64,000 nt of DNA from Blastococcus sp. HT6-4 (GTDB taxonomy: Bacteria > Actinomycetota > Actinomycetes > Mycobacteriales > Geodermatophilaceae): the NCBI RefSeq assembly GCF_039679125.1, contig NZ_CP155551.1, positions 2,728,001 to 2,792,000 of the forward strand. Direction: 5' to 3'. The position numbers and the translations under genes were made by a program. The notes under the pieces were generated by a model that ran no database searches, had not been told where the DNA came from, and saw only the letters and a program-made list of their open reading frames with translations. Positions within the stretch are counted from its first letter, which is position 1; each line of letters begins with the position of its first letter. Positions 27,625 through 35,805 of this stretch are shown piece after piece.

Positions 27625-28554
27625 GTGCACCCCGCCACCACCCCTCCCCGCCCGGTCCTGTCCCCCGAGGTCTCCGCGGCCCTGGCCGCCGGCCGTCCCG
27701 TCGTCGCCCTCGAGAGCACGCTCCTGGCCCACGGTCTCCCCCGCCCGGACAACCGCGCCGCCGCCGACGACGTCGAGGCCGCCGTGCGGGCCGGCGGAGC
27801 GATCCCGGCCACGATCGCCGTGCTCGACGGGGTGCCGCACGTCGGCCTCACCCCCGAGCAGGTGGACCGTGTCTGCGCCGACCCGGACCTGGCCAAGCTC
27901 GGCGTCCGCGATCTGCCGGTGGCCGCCGCACTGGGCCTGAGCGGCGCCACGACCGTGTCGAGCACCGCCCTGCTGGCCGAGGCGGCCGGGGTGAGCGTCT
28001 TCGCGACCGGCGGGCTCGGCGGGGTGCACCGCGAGTCAGCCGAGACCTTCGACGAGTCCGCCGACCTCACGGCGCTCGCGCGCACCTCGCTGGTGGTGGT
28101 CTGCGCGGGCGTGAAGTCGATCCTCGACGTCCCGGCGACGCTCGAGCGCCTGGAATCGCTGTCGGTCACGGTCGTCGGGTACCGCACCACGACGTTCCCC
28201 GGCTTCTACGTGGCGGACTCCGGCTCGACGCTGGACTGGGCGGTCGAGGACGCCGAGCAGGCCGCGGCGGTCTTCGCCGCGCGTCGGGGGCTCACCCCGG
28301 GCGCCGTGGTGGTGGCCAACCCGCTGCCGGCCGACGAGCAGCTGGACACCGAGCTGCACGACCGGGTGATCGCCGATGCGCTGGCGGCGGCCGCCGCGGC
28401 CGGGGTCCGGGGCAAGGCGGTCACCCCGTTCGTCCTTGACCACCTGCACCGGGCGAGCGCCGGCGCGACCCTGGCGGTCAACGTGCGGCTGGTGCTGCGC
28501 AACGCCGAGCTGGCCGGCCGGATCGCCGCGGCGCTGGCCACCCGCGCGGGCTGA
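27625..28554 (+). CDS. psuG: Pseudouridine-5'-phosphate glycosidase
   Basis: Cleaves pseudouridine 5'-phosphate into uracil and ribose 5-phosphate, recycling modified RNA. The 309-aa protein starts VHPATTPPRPVLSPEV and contains VVALESTLLAHGLPRPDN, TVSSTALLAEAAGVSVFATGG with the catalytic-loop Lys region further on (CAGVKSILDVPATLE), and NPLPADEQLD. The kinase that makes its substrate follows 7 nt later, so the pair forms a complete pathway. The GTG start shows leaderless-type spacing. Confidence 0.93.
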   Translation: MHPATTPPRPVLSPEVSAALAAGRPVVALESTLLAHGLPRPDNRAAADDVEAAVRAGGAIPATIAVLDGVPHVGLTPEQVDRVCADPDLAKLGVRDLPVAAALGLSGATTVSSTALLAEAAGVSVFATGGLGGVHRESAETFDESADLTALARTSLVVVCAGVKSILDVPATLERLESLSVTVVGYRTTTFPGFYVADSGSTLDWAVEDAEQAAAVFAARRGLTPGAVVVANPLPADEQLDTELHDRVIADALAAAAAAGVRGKAVTPFVLDHLHRASAGATLAVNVRLVLRNAELAGRIAAALATRAG

Positions 28555-28561
28555 GCCGGCC

Positions 28562-29440
28562 GTGGCCATCCCGGTCGTCGTCGTCGGCGACGTCGCCACC
28601 GACGTGGTGGTCATGCCCTCGGGCGCGCCCGCCCCGGGCTCGGACCGGCCGGCGGCGATCCGCAGCCGGGGCGGCGGCGCCGGGGCCAACGTCGCGTTCC
28701 ACCTCGCCCGGCTGGGGGCTCCGACACTGCTGGCCGGCTGCATCGGCGACGACGCCGCCGGAGCCGGGCTGGCCGCCGAGCTCACGGCGGCCGGTGTGGA
28801 GCTGCGGCTGCGCGTGGTCCCGGGGACGGCGACCGGCACGATCGTCAGCCTGGTCGAGCCGGACGGGCAGCGCAGCATGCTGGCCGACCGCGGCGCGAAC
28901 CTGGCGCTGCGCCCCGCCGACGTGCCCGCACCTGCCGCGGGTGGTCACCTGCACCTGTCCGGCTACACGTTGCTGGACCCGGGCCCGCGCGAGGCCGGCC
29001 TCGCCGCCCTCGCTGCAGCGCGCGCGGCCGGCTGCACCGTCTCGGTCGACCCCGCCTCGATCGGCCCGCTGGGCGCCTACGGCGTGGACCGGTGGCTGGC
29101 GGACACCGCGGCCGCCACGATGGTGCTCCCCAACGCGGACGAGGCGCGGCTGCTCACCGGCTGCGCCGATCCGACCGACGCCGCGCGGGCGCTGGCGGGC
29201 CGGCACGCCGCCGTGGCGGTGACCCTCGGGCCGGACGGCGCGCTGTGGGCCGCGGGCGAGCGGCTGGTGCACCGGCCGGCTCGACCTGCGGCCGTCGTGG
29301 ACACGACCGGCGCCGGGGACGCCTTCACCGCCGGCCTGCTCGCGGTGTGGCTCGACGACCCGCAGGGCGACCCCGCCGTCGCGCTGGGCGCGGGGCTGGC
29401 GCGGGCCGCCGACGTGGTGGAACGGGCCGGCGCCCGCTAG
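28562..29440 (+). CDS. psuK: PfkB-family kinase, probable pseudouridine kinase
   Basis: Ribokinase-fold sugar kinase, 292 aa, placed directly behind psuG. It shows the PfkB signature 1 region (RSRGGGAGANVAFHLARLGA), an ADP/substrate region and signature 2 with the catalytic base (VVDTTGAGDAFTAGLLAVW). Sequence alone says PfkB kinase; the assignment to pseudouridine rests on the psuG neighbour. Its stop lies 3 nt from the convergent DUF3099 stop. Confidence 0.85.
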   Translation: MAIPVVVVGDVATDVVVMPSGAPAPGSDRPAAIRSRGGGAGANVAFHLARLGAPTLLAGCIGDDAAGAGLAAELTAAGVELRLRVVPGTATGTIVSLVEPDGQRSMLADRGANLALRPADVPAPAAGGHLHLSGYTLLDPGPREAGLAALAAARAAGCTVSVDPASIGPLGAYGVDRWLADTAAATMVLPNADEARLLTGCADPTDAARALAGRHAAVAVTLGPDGALWAAGERLVHRPARPAAVVDTTGAGDAFTAGLLAVWLDDPQGDPAVALGAGLARAADVVERAGAR

Positions 29441-29443
29441 GCG

Positions 29444-29791
29444 TCAGACGTCGATGATCCGTGTCTTCCGCGCCGGGTTCTCGAGGATCCGGTCCGGCCG
29501 GGGTGGGGTGTAGCGATTGGGGTCGAGCCGCTTCTTCGGCGGCCGGTCGTTCGCCATCAGCACCGCGACCCAGGGCAGGACCGTGCCGAGGAACGCGAGG
29601 ATGACCATCAGCCAGACCGTCTGGTAGAAGACGGCGGCGAGCACCAGCGCCACCCCGCGGACGGCCATGGTGATGGCGTAGCGCCGCTTCCGGGCGGCGT
29701 GCTGATCGGCGCGGCTGGGCTCGGCCTCGGTGATGAGCACCGGCTCGGGCCTGCGCGACCGGGGGAACTGCTGGCTCGAGGCCACGGGCAC
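29444..29791 (-). CDS. DUF3099 family membrane protein
   Basis: 115-aa actinobacterial protein with two closely spaced TM helices (ITMAVRGVALVLAAVFYQ and LMVILAFLGTVLPWVAVLMA) and basic ends, as usual for DUF3099. The conserved PVLITEAEPSRADQ precedes the first helix. The GTG at 29791 is preferred because GGAGG lies 5 nt upstream; the GTG at 29785 is the alternative. The function is unknown. Confidence 0.88.
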   Translation of the reverse strand: MPVASSQQFPRSRRPEPVLITEAEPSRADQHAARKRRYAITMAVRGVALVLAAVFYQTVWLMVILAFLGTVLPWVAVLMANDRPPKKRLDPNRYTPPRPDRILENPARKTRIIDV

Positions 29792-29893
29792 TCTTCCCTC
29801 CGACGGCCGGTGCCCCTGCGGTGGATCACCCCGCCGGGTTCCGGACCACCCCCATGGTGCCACCGGTGACGACCCGGTGGCGGCGTCTCCGGT

Positions 29894-30487
29894 TCAGCCG
29901 GCCGGCGCCTGCTTCGCCGCCTTGGCGGCCTGCTTCTGCTCCTGCTTGAACGCCCGTACCTGGGCCAGTGATTCCGGGCCGGTGATGTCGGCGACCGAGC
30001 GCCGCGAACCCTCGGTGCCGTAGTCACCGGCGGCCTCCCGCCAGCCCGGCGGGGTGACGCCGTACTGCTTGCCGAGCAGGGCCAGGAAGATCGCCGACTT
30101 CTGCGCTCCGAAGCCGGGCAGGCCGTTCAGCCGCTTCAGCAGGGTGGCGCCGTCCGGGGCGTCGGCCCAGAGCCGCTCGGTCCGCCCGTCGTAGTGCTCC
30201 ACCAGGGCCCGGCACACCTCCTGCGCGCGGCCGGCCATCGATCCCGGGTAGCGGTGCAGCGCGGGCGGCCCTTGGAAGAGGCGGACCAGCTCCTCCGGGT
30301 CCATGGCGGCCAGCTGCCCGGCCGAGAGGGTCGCCACGCCGAGCCGGTCGGCGAGCAGCCGGGGCGCGCCGAACGCCCGTTCCATCGGGAACTGCTGGTC
30401 CAGCAGCATGCCGATCAGGAGGGCGAGCGGATCACGGCCGAGCAGGTCGTCGGCGGCGGGGTCCTGGGCGATGTGGACGGTGGGCAC
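29894..30487 (-). CDS. HhH-GPD type base-excision DNA repair protein
   Basis: 197-aa member of the actinobacterial HhH-GPD glycosylase-like family, predicted to act in base-excision repair. It starts VPTVHIAQDPAADDLLG, and the helix-hairpin-helix region is LLKRLNGLPGFGAQKSAIFLALLG. A Lys/Gln/Ala-rich tail closes the protein. The iron-sulfur cysteines of EndoIII/MutY are absent. Its first 31 codons are duplicated about 4.07 kb away (34469-34561), where the copy is truncated. Confidence 0.88.
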   Translation of the reverse strand: MPTVHIAQDPAADDLLGRDPLALLIGMLLDQQFPMERAFGAPRLLADRLGVATLSAGQLAAMDPEELVRLFQGPPALHRYPGSMAGRAQEVCRALVEHYDGRTERLWADAPDGATLLKRLNGLPGFGAQKSAIFLALLGKQYGVTPPGWREAAGDYGTEGSRRSVADITGPESLAQVRAFKQEQKQAAKAAKQAPAG

Positions 30488-30489
30488 GC
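30397..30489. repeat. 93-bp direct repeat, copy A (5' end of the HhH-GPD gene)
   Basis: Matches 34469-34561 in the same orientation at 88 of 93 positions. Copy A is the intact gene start. Most differences are synonymous or conservative in the HhH-GPD frame. Confidence 0.92.
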
Positions 30490-30905
30490 CGGAGATCGTG
30501 CCTCATCCCCGTCCCCGGTCAGCCACCCGGAGACGTCGCAGCGGCGACGGAGTCCGAGAGGGTACGAGCGGACGACGGCGGTGCCCGGGACGCCCACCAC
30601 CAGACCGCCGGGCCTACGCCGACCACCGCCCGAACCCCACCGGCCGGCCGAACCGGCCAGCGACCCACCACCGTTCCAGCCCCGGAGGAACACACCCGGC
30701 ACACCCGCCCACCGCACACGCGGAGTCGCCGATCCCCCCGTCCGTCTTCGTCGTCGACGGCCACCGCGACTGCGAGCACGACCGCTGCCACCCATGTCGC
30801 GACCGCCGCCACGGTGACGACTGCCCGCCTCGCCCGCCTCCCGTCAGCCTCCGTCGTCGGGCTGCCGGACGCGGCATCCCGCCGGTCCGGGACCTCACGC
30901 GGTCC
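30490..30905. other. Intergenic region between the HhH-GPD gene and the xylanase
   Basis: About 415 nt with Pro/Arg-rich, non-protein-like reading in all frames. It must contain the HhH-GPD promoter. I see nothing recognisable besides the xylanase terminator at its right end. Confidence 0.45.
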
Positions 30906-30935
30906 GGCCCCCGACCACCGCAGTGGTCGGGGGCC
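30906..30935 (-). terminator. Xylanase terminator hairpin
   Basis: Perfect 13-bp stem GGCCCCCGACCAC (30906-30918) / GTGGTCGGGGGCC (30923-30935) with a CGCA loop, 27 nt past the stop at 30962. Confidence 0.8.
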
Positions 30936-30961
30936 GGCCGTAGGCGCGGGACCCGGGTCGA

Positions 30962-33688
30962 TCAGCGCCGGACGTCGATGGTGACCGTCGCGGTGCTGCT
31001 CACCGGGGCCCCGAAGCTGTCGACCATCGACAGCGTGCACGCGAAGGTCGCCGTCCCGACCGTGGTCGGCCGCGCCCGCAGCTGGACGTTCGCGTGCTGC
31101 CCTGCCGGGTAATCGCGATTGCCGACCTGCCGGGCTGCTCCCGGAGCCAGCTCCAGCGTCATCGGGGCGGATCCCGCTGTCTGCTGGCAGCCGTACGAGA
31201 ACGAGCTGCCGAGCAGCCTGCCCGTGCCCTCGTTGCCGAACTGGGCCACCAGCTGGACGGTCTGCTTGACGTTCGCGCGGACGGTCGGCCCGTGGTTGAA
31301 GCGCTGGTACAGCTTCGTCGTCGTGGGCGGCGGGGTGACGACCACGTCGAAGGTGACCGGGGTGGCGTCGTTCCCGGCGGCGTCCTCGGCGGTGCACGTC
31401 ACCTCGGTGGTGCCGATGGGGAACTGCGATCCCGACGGCGGCGTGCACACCGGAGTCACCGCACCGTCACGGGTGTCACCGGCCTCCGGCGTCGGATAGG
31501 TCACCCGAGCGCCGTCGACACCGGTCGAGGTGGCCGCGACGTCGTCCTGGCCGGCGATCCGCGGTGGGAGCACGTCGGCGGGGCGAGGTGCCAGCTCCGC
31601 CGGGTCGACGATGCCCCAGTACGCCGGAGCCGCCTGCAGGTCGTCGTCGAAGGGAAGCGGCGTCTCCCACGGCCGGGCGGCCGGCCAGGTGCGCAGCCAG
31701 CTGCGGGCGTTGCTGATGCCCCAGAAGGTCACCGCCTCGATGGACCCGGAGTGCCGGCGCAGCATCTCGAAGAGGTCGCGGTAGTAGTAGCCGACCTCGG
31801 TGGCCGCCTCACCCGCTGCCATGGCCGGGGAGTGCTGCGGCGTCGTGCCGTTGCTGACGTCGGCTCCGTGGTTCTCCTTGGAGTTGCTGACGTCGAGCTC
31901 GGTGATGGCCTGCAGCAGCGTCGGGTCGAGCTCCTCCACGGCGGACAGGCTGGCCTCGAGCCACTCCACCGGCCGGGCGAAGTCCACGTGCGCCTGGTGG
32001 CCCACGCCGTCGATCGGGACGCCCCGGTCCAGCAGCGCACCGATCAGCGAGAGGTAGTCGTCGCGCTTGCCGGGCATCTCGGTGTTGTAGTCGTTGATGA
32101 AGAGCTCGGCCTCGGGGAAGTACTCGTCGGCCAGACGGAAGGCGTGGTCGACGAACGACTCGCCGAGCACCTGGAACCAGCGACTGTCGCGCATGTCGTG
32201 CGGATTGGCGTTGTCACCGTCGGCGATGACCTCGTTGACGACGTCCCAGGCCCAGATGGGGCTGCTGCCGTCCGGGAACCGGGCGTCGATGTGCTCGTCG
32301 ATCGCCCTGATGTGCGTCTCCATGCGCGCGAGCAGCAGCGCCTGGTCCTCCGGGCTGCTGGTCAGCGGCGTGCCGTCCGTGTCCGTGAAGAACCAGTCGG
32401 GGGTCTGCGAGTGCCACGCGAGCACGTGGCCGTAGACCTCGATGTCGTTCGCGACGGCGAGGTCGAGCAACGCGTCCAGGTCGCCGAAGGTGAAGGTCCC
32501 CTCGGTGGGCTGGATCTCGGCCGGCTTGGCGTCGTTCTCCGGCGTGATGGAGTTGAAGTGCTTCTCGACCAGAGCCGAGGGACGGCCCACGGTCTCGCGC
32601 TGGTCGATGGCGACCCCGACGTACTCGAAGCCCTGTGCGCCGAGGACGTCCTCGAGGGCCGGGATGTCCTGGATCGGGGTCTCCACGACGCCGGTGAGGG
32701 AGAAGTCGTCGATGAGGAAGTCGACGTCCGCATCGCCCTCGACGTAGAGCTGCGCCTCGTCGATGGGGGCGCCCAGCGTGTACGTGCCCGTGAGCCGGGT
32801 CCATGCGCCGGCGCTCACCACGGCACTGGCGCCCGCGACGTTGTCGTAGTTCGTGGTGGTGCCGCGGTTCCGCTGGATGGAGACGTTGAGCGACGCCGGC
32901 TCCTCGCCCGGCGCCAGCGTGGCCCAGACCGAGACGGCGACGGTCTCACCGACCGCCAGCCCGCGGGTGACGTCGATGCTCGGACCCTGCCAGGACTGCA
33001 ACCGGTCGGTGGTCAGCAGGCTGTTGCTCCCGCCGTGCGCGGCGGAGTCCGTCACGGCGACCTCGGCGTCGCCGCGCGGGACCCAGCCCTGCAGACCGGC
33101 CTCGAAGTCCGTGGTGATGTCCTCGCGGCTGCCCGGCTCCGTCGGTGCGGCCGCCTCACCGATGATCGTGACGTCGTCGACGAAGAAGCTCTGGGTCGGG
33201 TCGGGGCTCTCCAGGTACAGCTCGAGGGAACTGTTGGCGGTGGCGTGCTCGTAGGTGCCGCCGACCTTCGTCCAGGAGCTGTCGCTGACCGGGACCTGCC
33301 ATGCGACGGTGTCGTACGCCGTGCTGCCGCCGACCGGCGTGCGCGCCACGCTCAGGGTCACCAGGTCGGTGCCGGAGCCCTGCGGCAGGCGGACCCACGA
33401 CTCGACGGCGTAGGTGCCGGCCGGCATGATCTGCCGGCCGTCGAGGCCCGGTCCCTCCCAGTTCTGCGTTCGTCCGGTGACCGCCAGGCTCTGCGCACCC
33501 GTGCGGGCCACGTCCCCGGTGGCGGCGAGCTGCGCACCGCCGCGGCCGAACCAACCATCGGTCCCGCCCTCGAACGAGGTCTGGTGGACGGTGGACGGAG
33601 CGGCCACCGCGGTGGGGGCGGCCAGCAGGCCGACTCCCGCGGTCATGGCGAGAGCGAGTGCCCCCGCGGCCAGACGACGTCGTCTCAT
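30962..33688 (-). CDS. Secreted endo-1,4-beta-xylanase, CBM22-CBM22-GH10-HYR
   Basis: Extracellular xylan-degrading enzyme, 908 aa. A Sec signal peptide (1-30, ending AVAA) is followed by two CBM22/CBM4_9-type carbohydrate-binding modules (about 35-178 and 192-335), a GH10 catalytic domain (about 345-690) with acid/base Glu486 in WDVVNE and nucleophile Glu597 in TELD, a HYR-like domain (about 700-790) and an unclassified beta-rich C-terminal domain (800-908). HNSITPEND-like and HSQTPDW motifs confirm GH10. The ATG at 33688 has GAGGGG upstream. TTCGAA palindromes lie in the promoter region. It sits inside an island flanked by direct repeats. Confidence 0.95.
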   Translation of the reverse strand: MRRRRLAAGALALAMTAGVGLLAAPTAVAAPSTVHQTSFEGGTDGWFGRGGAQLAATGDVARTGAQSLAVTGRTQNWEGPGLDGRQIMPAGTYAVESWVRLPQGSGTDLVTLSVARTPVGGSTAYDTVAWQVPVSDSSWTKVGGTYEHATANSSLELYLESPDPTQSFFVDDVTIIGEAAAPTEPGSREDITTDFEAGLQGWVPRGDAEVAVTDSAAHGGSNSLLTTDRLQSWQGPSIDVTRGLAVGETVAVSVWATLAPGEEPASLNVSIQRNRGTTTNYDNVAGASAVVSAGAWTRLTGTYTLGAPIDEAQLYVEGDADVDFLIDDFSLTGVVETPIQDIPALEDVLGAQGFEYVGVAIDQRETVGRPSALVEKHFNSITPENDAKPAEIQPTEGTFTFGDLDALLDLAVANDIEVYGHVLAWHSQTPDWFFTDTDGTPLTSSPEDQALLLARMETHIRAIDEHIDARFPDGSSPIWAWDVVNEVIADGDNANPHDMRDSRWFQVLGESFVDHAFRLADEYFPEAELFINDYNTEMPGKRDDYLSLIGALLDRGVPIDGVGHQAHVDFARPVEWLEASLSAVEELDPTLLQAITELDVSNSKENHGADVSNGTTPQHSPAMAAGEAATEVGYYYRDLFEMLRRHSGSIEAVTFWGISNARSWLRTWPAARPWETPLPFDDDLQAAPAYWGIVDPAELAPRPADVLPPRIAGQDDVAATSTGVDGARVTYPTPEAGDTRDGAVTPVCTPPSGSQFPIGTTEVTCTAEDAAGNDATPVTFDVVVTPPPTTTKLYQRFNHGPTVRANVKQTVQLVAQFGNEGTGRLLGSSFSYGCQQTAGSAPMTLELAPGAARQVGNRDYPAGQHANVQLRARPTTVGTATFACTLSMVDSFGAPVSSTATVTIDVRR

Positions 33689-33744
33689 GTGGGTCCCCTC
33701 GAGAGGATCGCGGAGCGGCTCTGCTCCGGAGGTCCCGGTCGGCG

Positions 33745-33827
33745 TTCGAAATCGTTATCGACGACCAGGCGATGAGAGTGGACGACATGGAGCAGCCGGC
33801 CGTCAACGGTTTCGGGGTGTTTCGAAA
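33745..33827 (-). promoter_or_regulatory. Paired TTCGAAA motifs upstream of the xylanase
   Basis: TTCGAAA at 33745-33751 and the perfect palindrome TTTCGAAA at 33820-33827, with a GGTTTCGG half-like site at 33809-33816. CG-centred palindromes of this kind are typical of LacI-family sugar repressors, and GAAA/TTTC-type repeats are known in actinomycete xylanase promoters. Which regulator binds is not known. Confidence 0.4.
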
Positions 33828-33985
33828 ACCCCTCTGCCATGCCAGGCGCCGGCGTCATCCGCCGCGCACTCCGCCTGGACCGTGAGACGTGGCTCTCTCG
33901 AACGCGTGCCCATGCCGGGCAGTCGGCGGACGAGGACCTGTCCGACGAGGCCGACACCTGATGGTCCGCGGCGCCGCCACGCAGC

Positions 33986-34633
33986 GTGCCCTGGCCCCTC
34001 GACGGCGAGGCCGATGTCGTCGCAGTGGACACCACCTGGGGCGAGGTCCAGCGCCTGGAGCCTTCCCCCGGGGTCCGCACCGTCGGCGAACTGGAACTGA
34101 TCGAGCTGGTCGGCCAGGGAGCCGCGCTCATCGACTGCCGCACGGCCGGGCCCTTCGGAGGCCGCACCATCCCCGGCTCGGTGCTCCTCCCCCACGACCA
34201 GGTGCTCGAGCGACGCGGCGGGCTGGACCCCGGGCGGCTGTCGATCCTGTTCTGCGACGGACCGCAGTGTCCGCAGTCCCCTGACGCCATCCGGCAGCTC
34301 CTGGAGGCGGGCTACCCGGCAGATGCCCTGGCCTACCACCGCGGAGGCGCGCACGACCGGGTGACGCTGGCGATGCCCACGCACGCACGCGAGGACCGAG
34401 ATCACCGGACGGTCGGCGGTCGGAGCCGCCTCAGCCCGGGTTCCCGCTGCTTCGTCGACGCACGTACCGGTCCAGCAGCATGCCGATCAGGAGGGCGAGC
34501 GGGTCGCGGCCGAGCAGGTCGTCGGCGGCGGGGTCGTGGGCGACGTGGACGGTCGGCACGCGCAGAATCCCTCCCGATGCACCGGCCGCGACGGTCAGCC
34601 GGCGCGTGGCCGCGGTCGGAACGGCGCGGGTGA
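33986..34633 (+). CDS. Rhodanese-like domain protein with aberrant C-terminus
   Basis: Residues 1-132 form a rhodanese domain: TTWGEVQRLEPSPGVRTVGELELIE, ALIDCRTAGPF, TIPGSVLLPH, and the active-site loop FCDGPQCPQSP with two cysteines. After MPT (about 34380) similarity ends and the frame continues for some 80 Arg/Gly-rich residues through the copy-B repeat to a stop at 34633, so the native 3' end appears lost. A position often Trp near the end (HDW) is Arg here. The GTG at 33986 lacks a ribosome-binding site. It is possibly a sulfurtransferase, perhaps no longer functional. Confidence 0.6.
   Translation: MPWPLDGEADVVAVDTTWGEVQRLEPSPGVRTVGELELIELVGQGAALIDCRTAGPFGGRTIPGSVLLPHDQVLERRGGLDPGRLSILFCDGPQCPQSPDAIRQLLEAGYPADALAYHRGGAHDRVTLAMPTHAREDRDHRTVGGRSRLSPGSRCFVDARTGPAACRSGGRAGRGRAGRRRRGRGRRGRSARAESLPMHRPRRSAGAWPRSERRG
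34431..34559 (-). pseudogene. Truncated duplicate of the HhH-GPD gene start
   Basis: Reads VPTVHVAHDPAADDLLGRD and continues to GMLLD as in the intact gene at 29894-30487, then diverges to an unrelated tail (RYVRRRSSGNPG) and stops. Only about the first 30 codons remain. Substitutions relative to the intact gene are mostly synonymous or conservative, so the fragment descends from a second coding copy rather than a fresh duplication. Confidence 0.85.
34469..34561. repeat. 93-bp direct repeat, copy B
   Basis: Second copy of 30397-30489, offset by exactly 4072 bp with five mismatches and no gaps. Together they bracket the xylanase and rhodanese genes. Confidence 0.92.
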
Positions 34634-34797
34634 CGCCGCCCACGGCAGCCGCCCGGTGGAGACGGTCGTCCGACGGATCGGCTCCGCCGTCGCGGCTCGA
34701 GCTCGCTCGGGGACCGTCCCCGGCATCGGGGACGCCCCACGTCGCTGGAGCACGGCACCACCGGAGACCGGGGTTCACCGCCGCACCGGTTGCCGGG
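34562..34797. other. Intergenic remnant region
   Basis: About 236 nt between the truncated duplicate and the membrane-protein gene. No gene or motif recognised. Confidence 0.4.
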
Positions 34798-35379
34798 TCA
34801 GGGCGCTACCTCGTCGACGAGGTCCTCCGCGGCCGTGCGCTTGCGCCGCACCAGCACCTCGCCGCCCGCCCAGAGCGCCAGGAGGGCTGCGGCGATGAGC
34901 CCGATCAGGAGCCAGGGCGAATCGGGCCACTCGATGACCGACTGCACGTGGCGGTGCAGGAAACCGATGAGGAGCGCCCCCCACCAGGCGATCTGCGACA
35001 CGAGCAACGAGAACGACAGCCGGAACAGGACGGCGGCCGGCACGTCGCGGCCCTGCTCGTAGCCCCGGACCTTGTCGTGGAGGGCGCGCAGCAGTAAGCC
35101 GTTGAGCCCGATGAGGGCGACGAAGAAGATCTTGACCGCCATCAGGTTGTCGACCTCGCCCTTGAGCAGGAGCAGCGGGATCCCGGTGGCCACCATGACC
35201 CCCCACCCCGCCCAGATGAACTTCTCCGTCACGCTGCTCACGCGCACGACCTGCGGGAAGCGGACCCTGTCCCGGATCCACAGCAGGCCGTAGAGGTCCG
35301 TCACCAGGACCGCGCCGAATCCCAGGACCAGGCCACCGAGGTGGAGGAAGAGCAGGACGAAGAACGGCGTCGTTTCCAT
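34798..35379 (-). CDS. Integral membrane protein of unknown function, 193 aa
   Basis: Five predicted TM helices: about 5-27 (FFVLLFLHLGGLVLGFGAVL), 50-70, 80-100, 118-140 and 155-175. The family is not recognised. His13 in the first helix and His145 near the fourth are features sometimes seen in haem or redox membrane proteins, but there is no motif to support that. The ATG at 35379 has GAGGTG 5 nt upstream. The same frame continues open far upstream, antisense to RNase J; that part is not coding. Confidence 0.75.
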   Translation of the reverse strand: METTPFFVLLFLHLGGLVLGFGAVLVTDLYGLLWIRDRVRFPQVVRVSSVTEKFIWAGWGVMVATGIPLLLLKGEVDNLMAVKIFFVALIGLNGLLLRALHDKVRGYEQGRDVPAAVLFRLSFSLLVSQIAWWGALLIGFLHRHVQSVIEWPDSPWLLIGLIAAALLALWAGGEVLVRRKRTAAEDLVDEVAP

Positions 35380-35793
35380 CGCACCTCGATCGGGTCGTCG
35401 GAGGATCAGGCCATCACCTGCTGTGGCCTGCCGCCGGCGTGACGGCGTGACCGCACCGCCCCTACCCCGGACCCCCGCCGCGGATGCCACCGGAGAACAC
35501 CCCCACCACATCTGCGGCGGGGGGCGAAGTGCACCCGCTCGGAGAGGCCCTCGCCGGCATCGGGACGGGATGACGTGGACCATGCCCCGCTCGCGGCCGG
35601 AGGCAGCGCCCACGGGGCTGCCCGGCGGCGGTGACCAGGCCGCCGCCGAAGAGCGGTTCTGACCCCGCGCCGCCGCGCCCGGTCGGCGACCGGCGCTGCA
35701 CCCACGCGATGACCGCCGGGCCCAGTGATGGACCTGGGGCGACGAGCGCCTCCGCCACGGGCGCAGGGGACGATCGTCGCCACACCCCTCCCG
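35380..35793. other. Divergent intergenic region, membrane protein / RNase J
   Basis: About 414 nt. Apart from the RNase J -10 at its right end no promoter, hairpin or gene is recognised. Confidence 0.4.
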
Positions 35794-35799
35794 TAGCGT
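35794..35799 (+). promoter_or_regulatory. rnj: -10 element of the RNase J gene, leaderless geometry
   Basis: TAGCGT followed by exactly 6 nt and the ATG at 35806. Confidence 0.5.
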
Positions 35800-35805
35800 G
35801 GAGCC

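Noticed and set aside
31094-33775. An 893-codon open frame antisense to the xylanase
   Set aside because: Arg/Val/Gly-rich composition typical of a shadow frame, opposite a gene with complete catalytic motifs.
30397-34561. Classic transposon target-site duplication around the xylanase island
   Set aside because: The repeats are 93 bp with five mismatches and coding-like substitutions, and no transposase or terminal inverted repeats are present.
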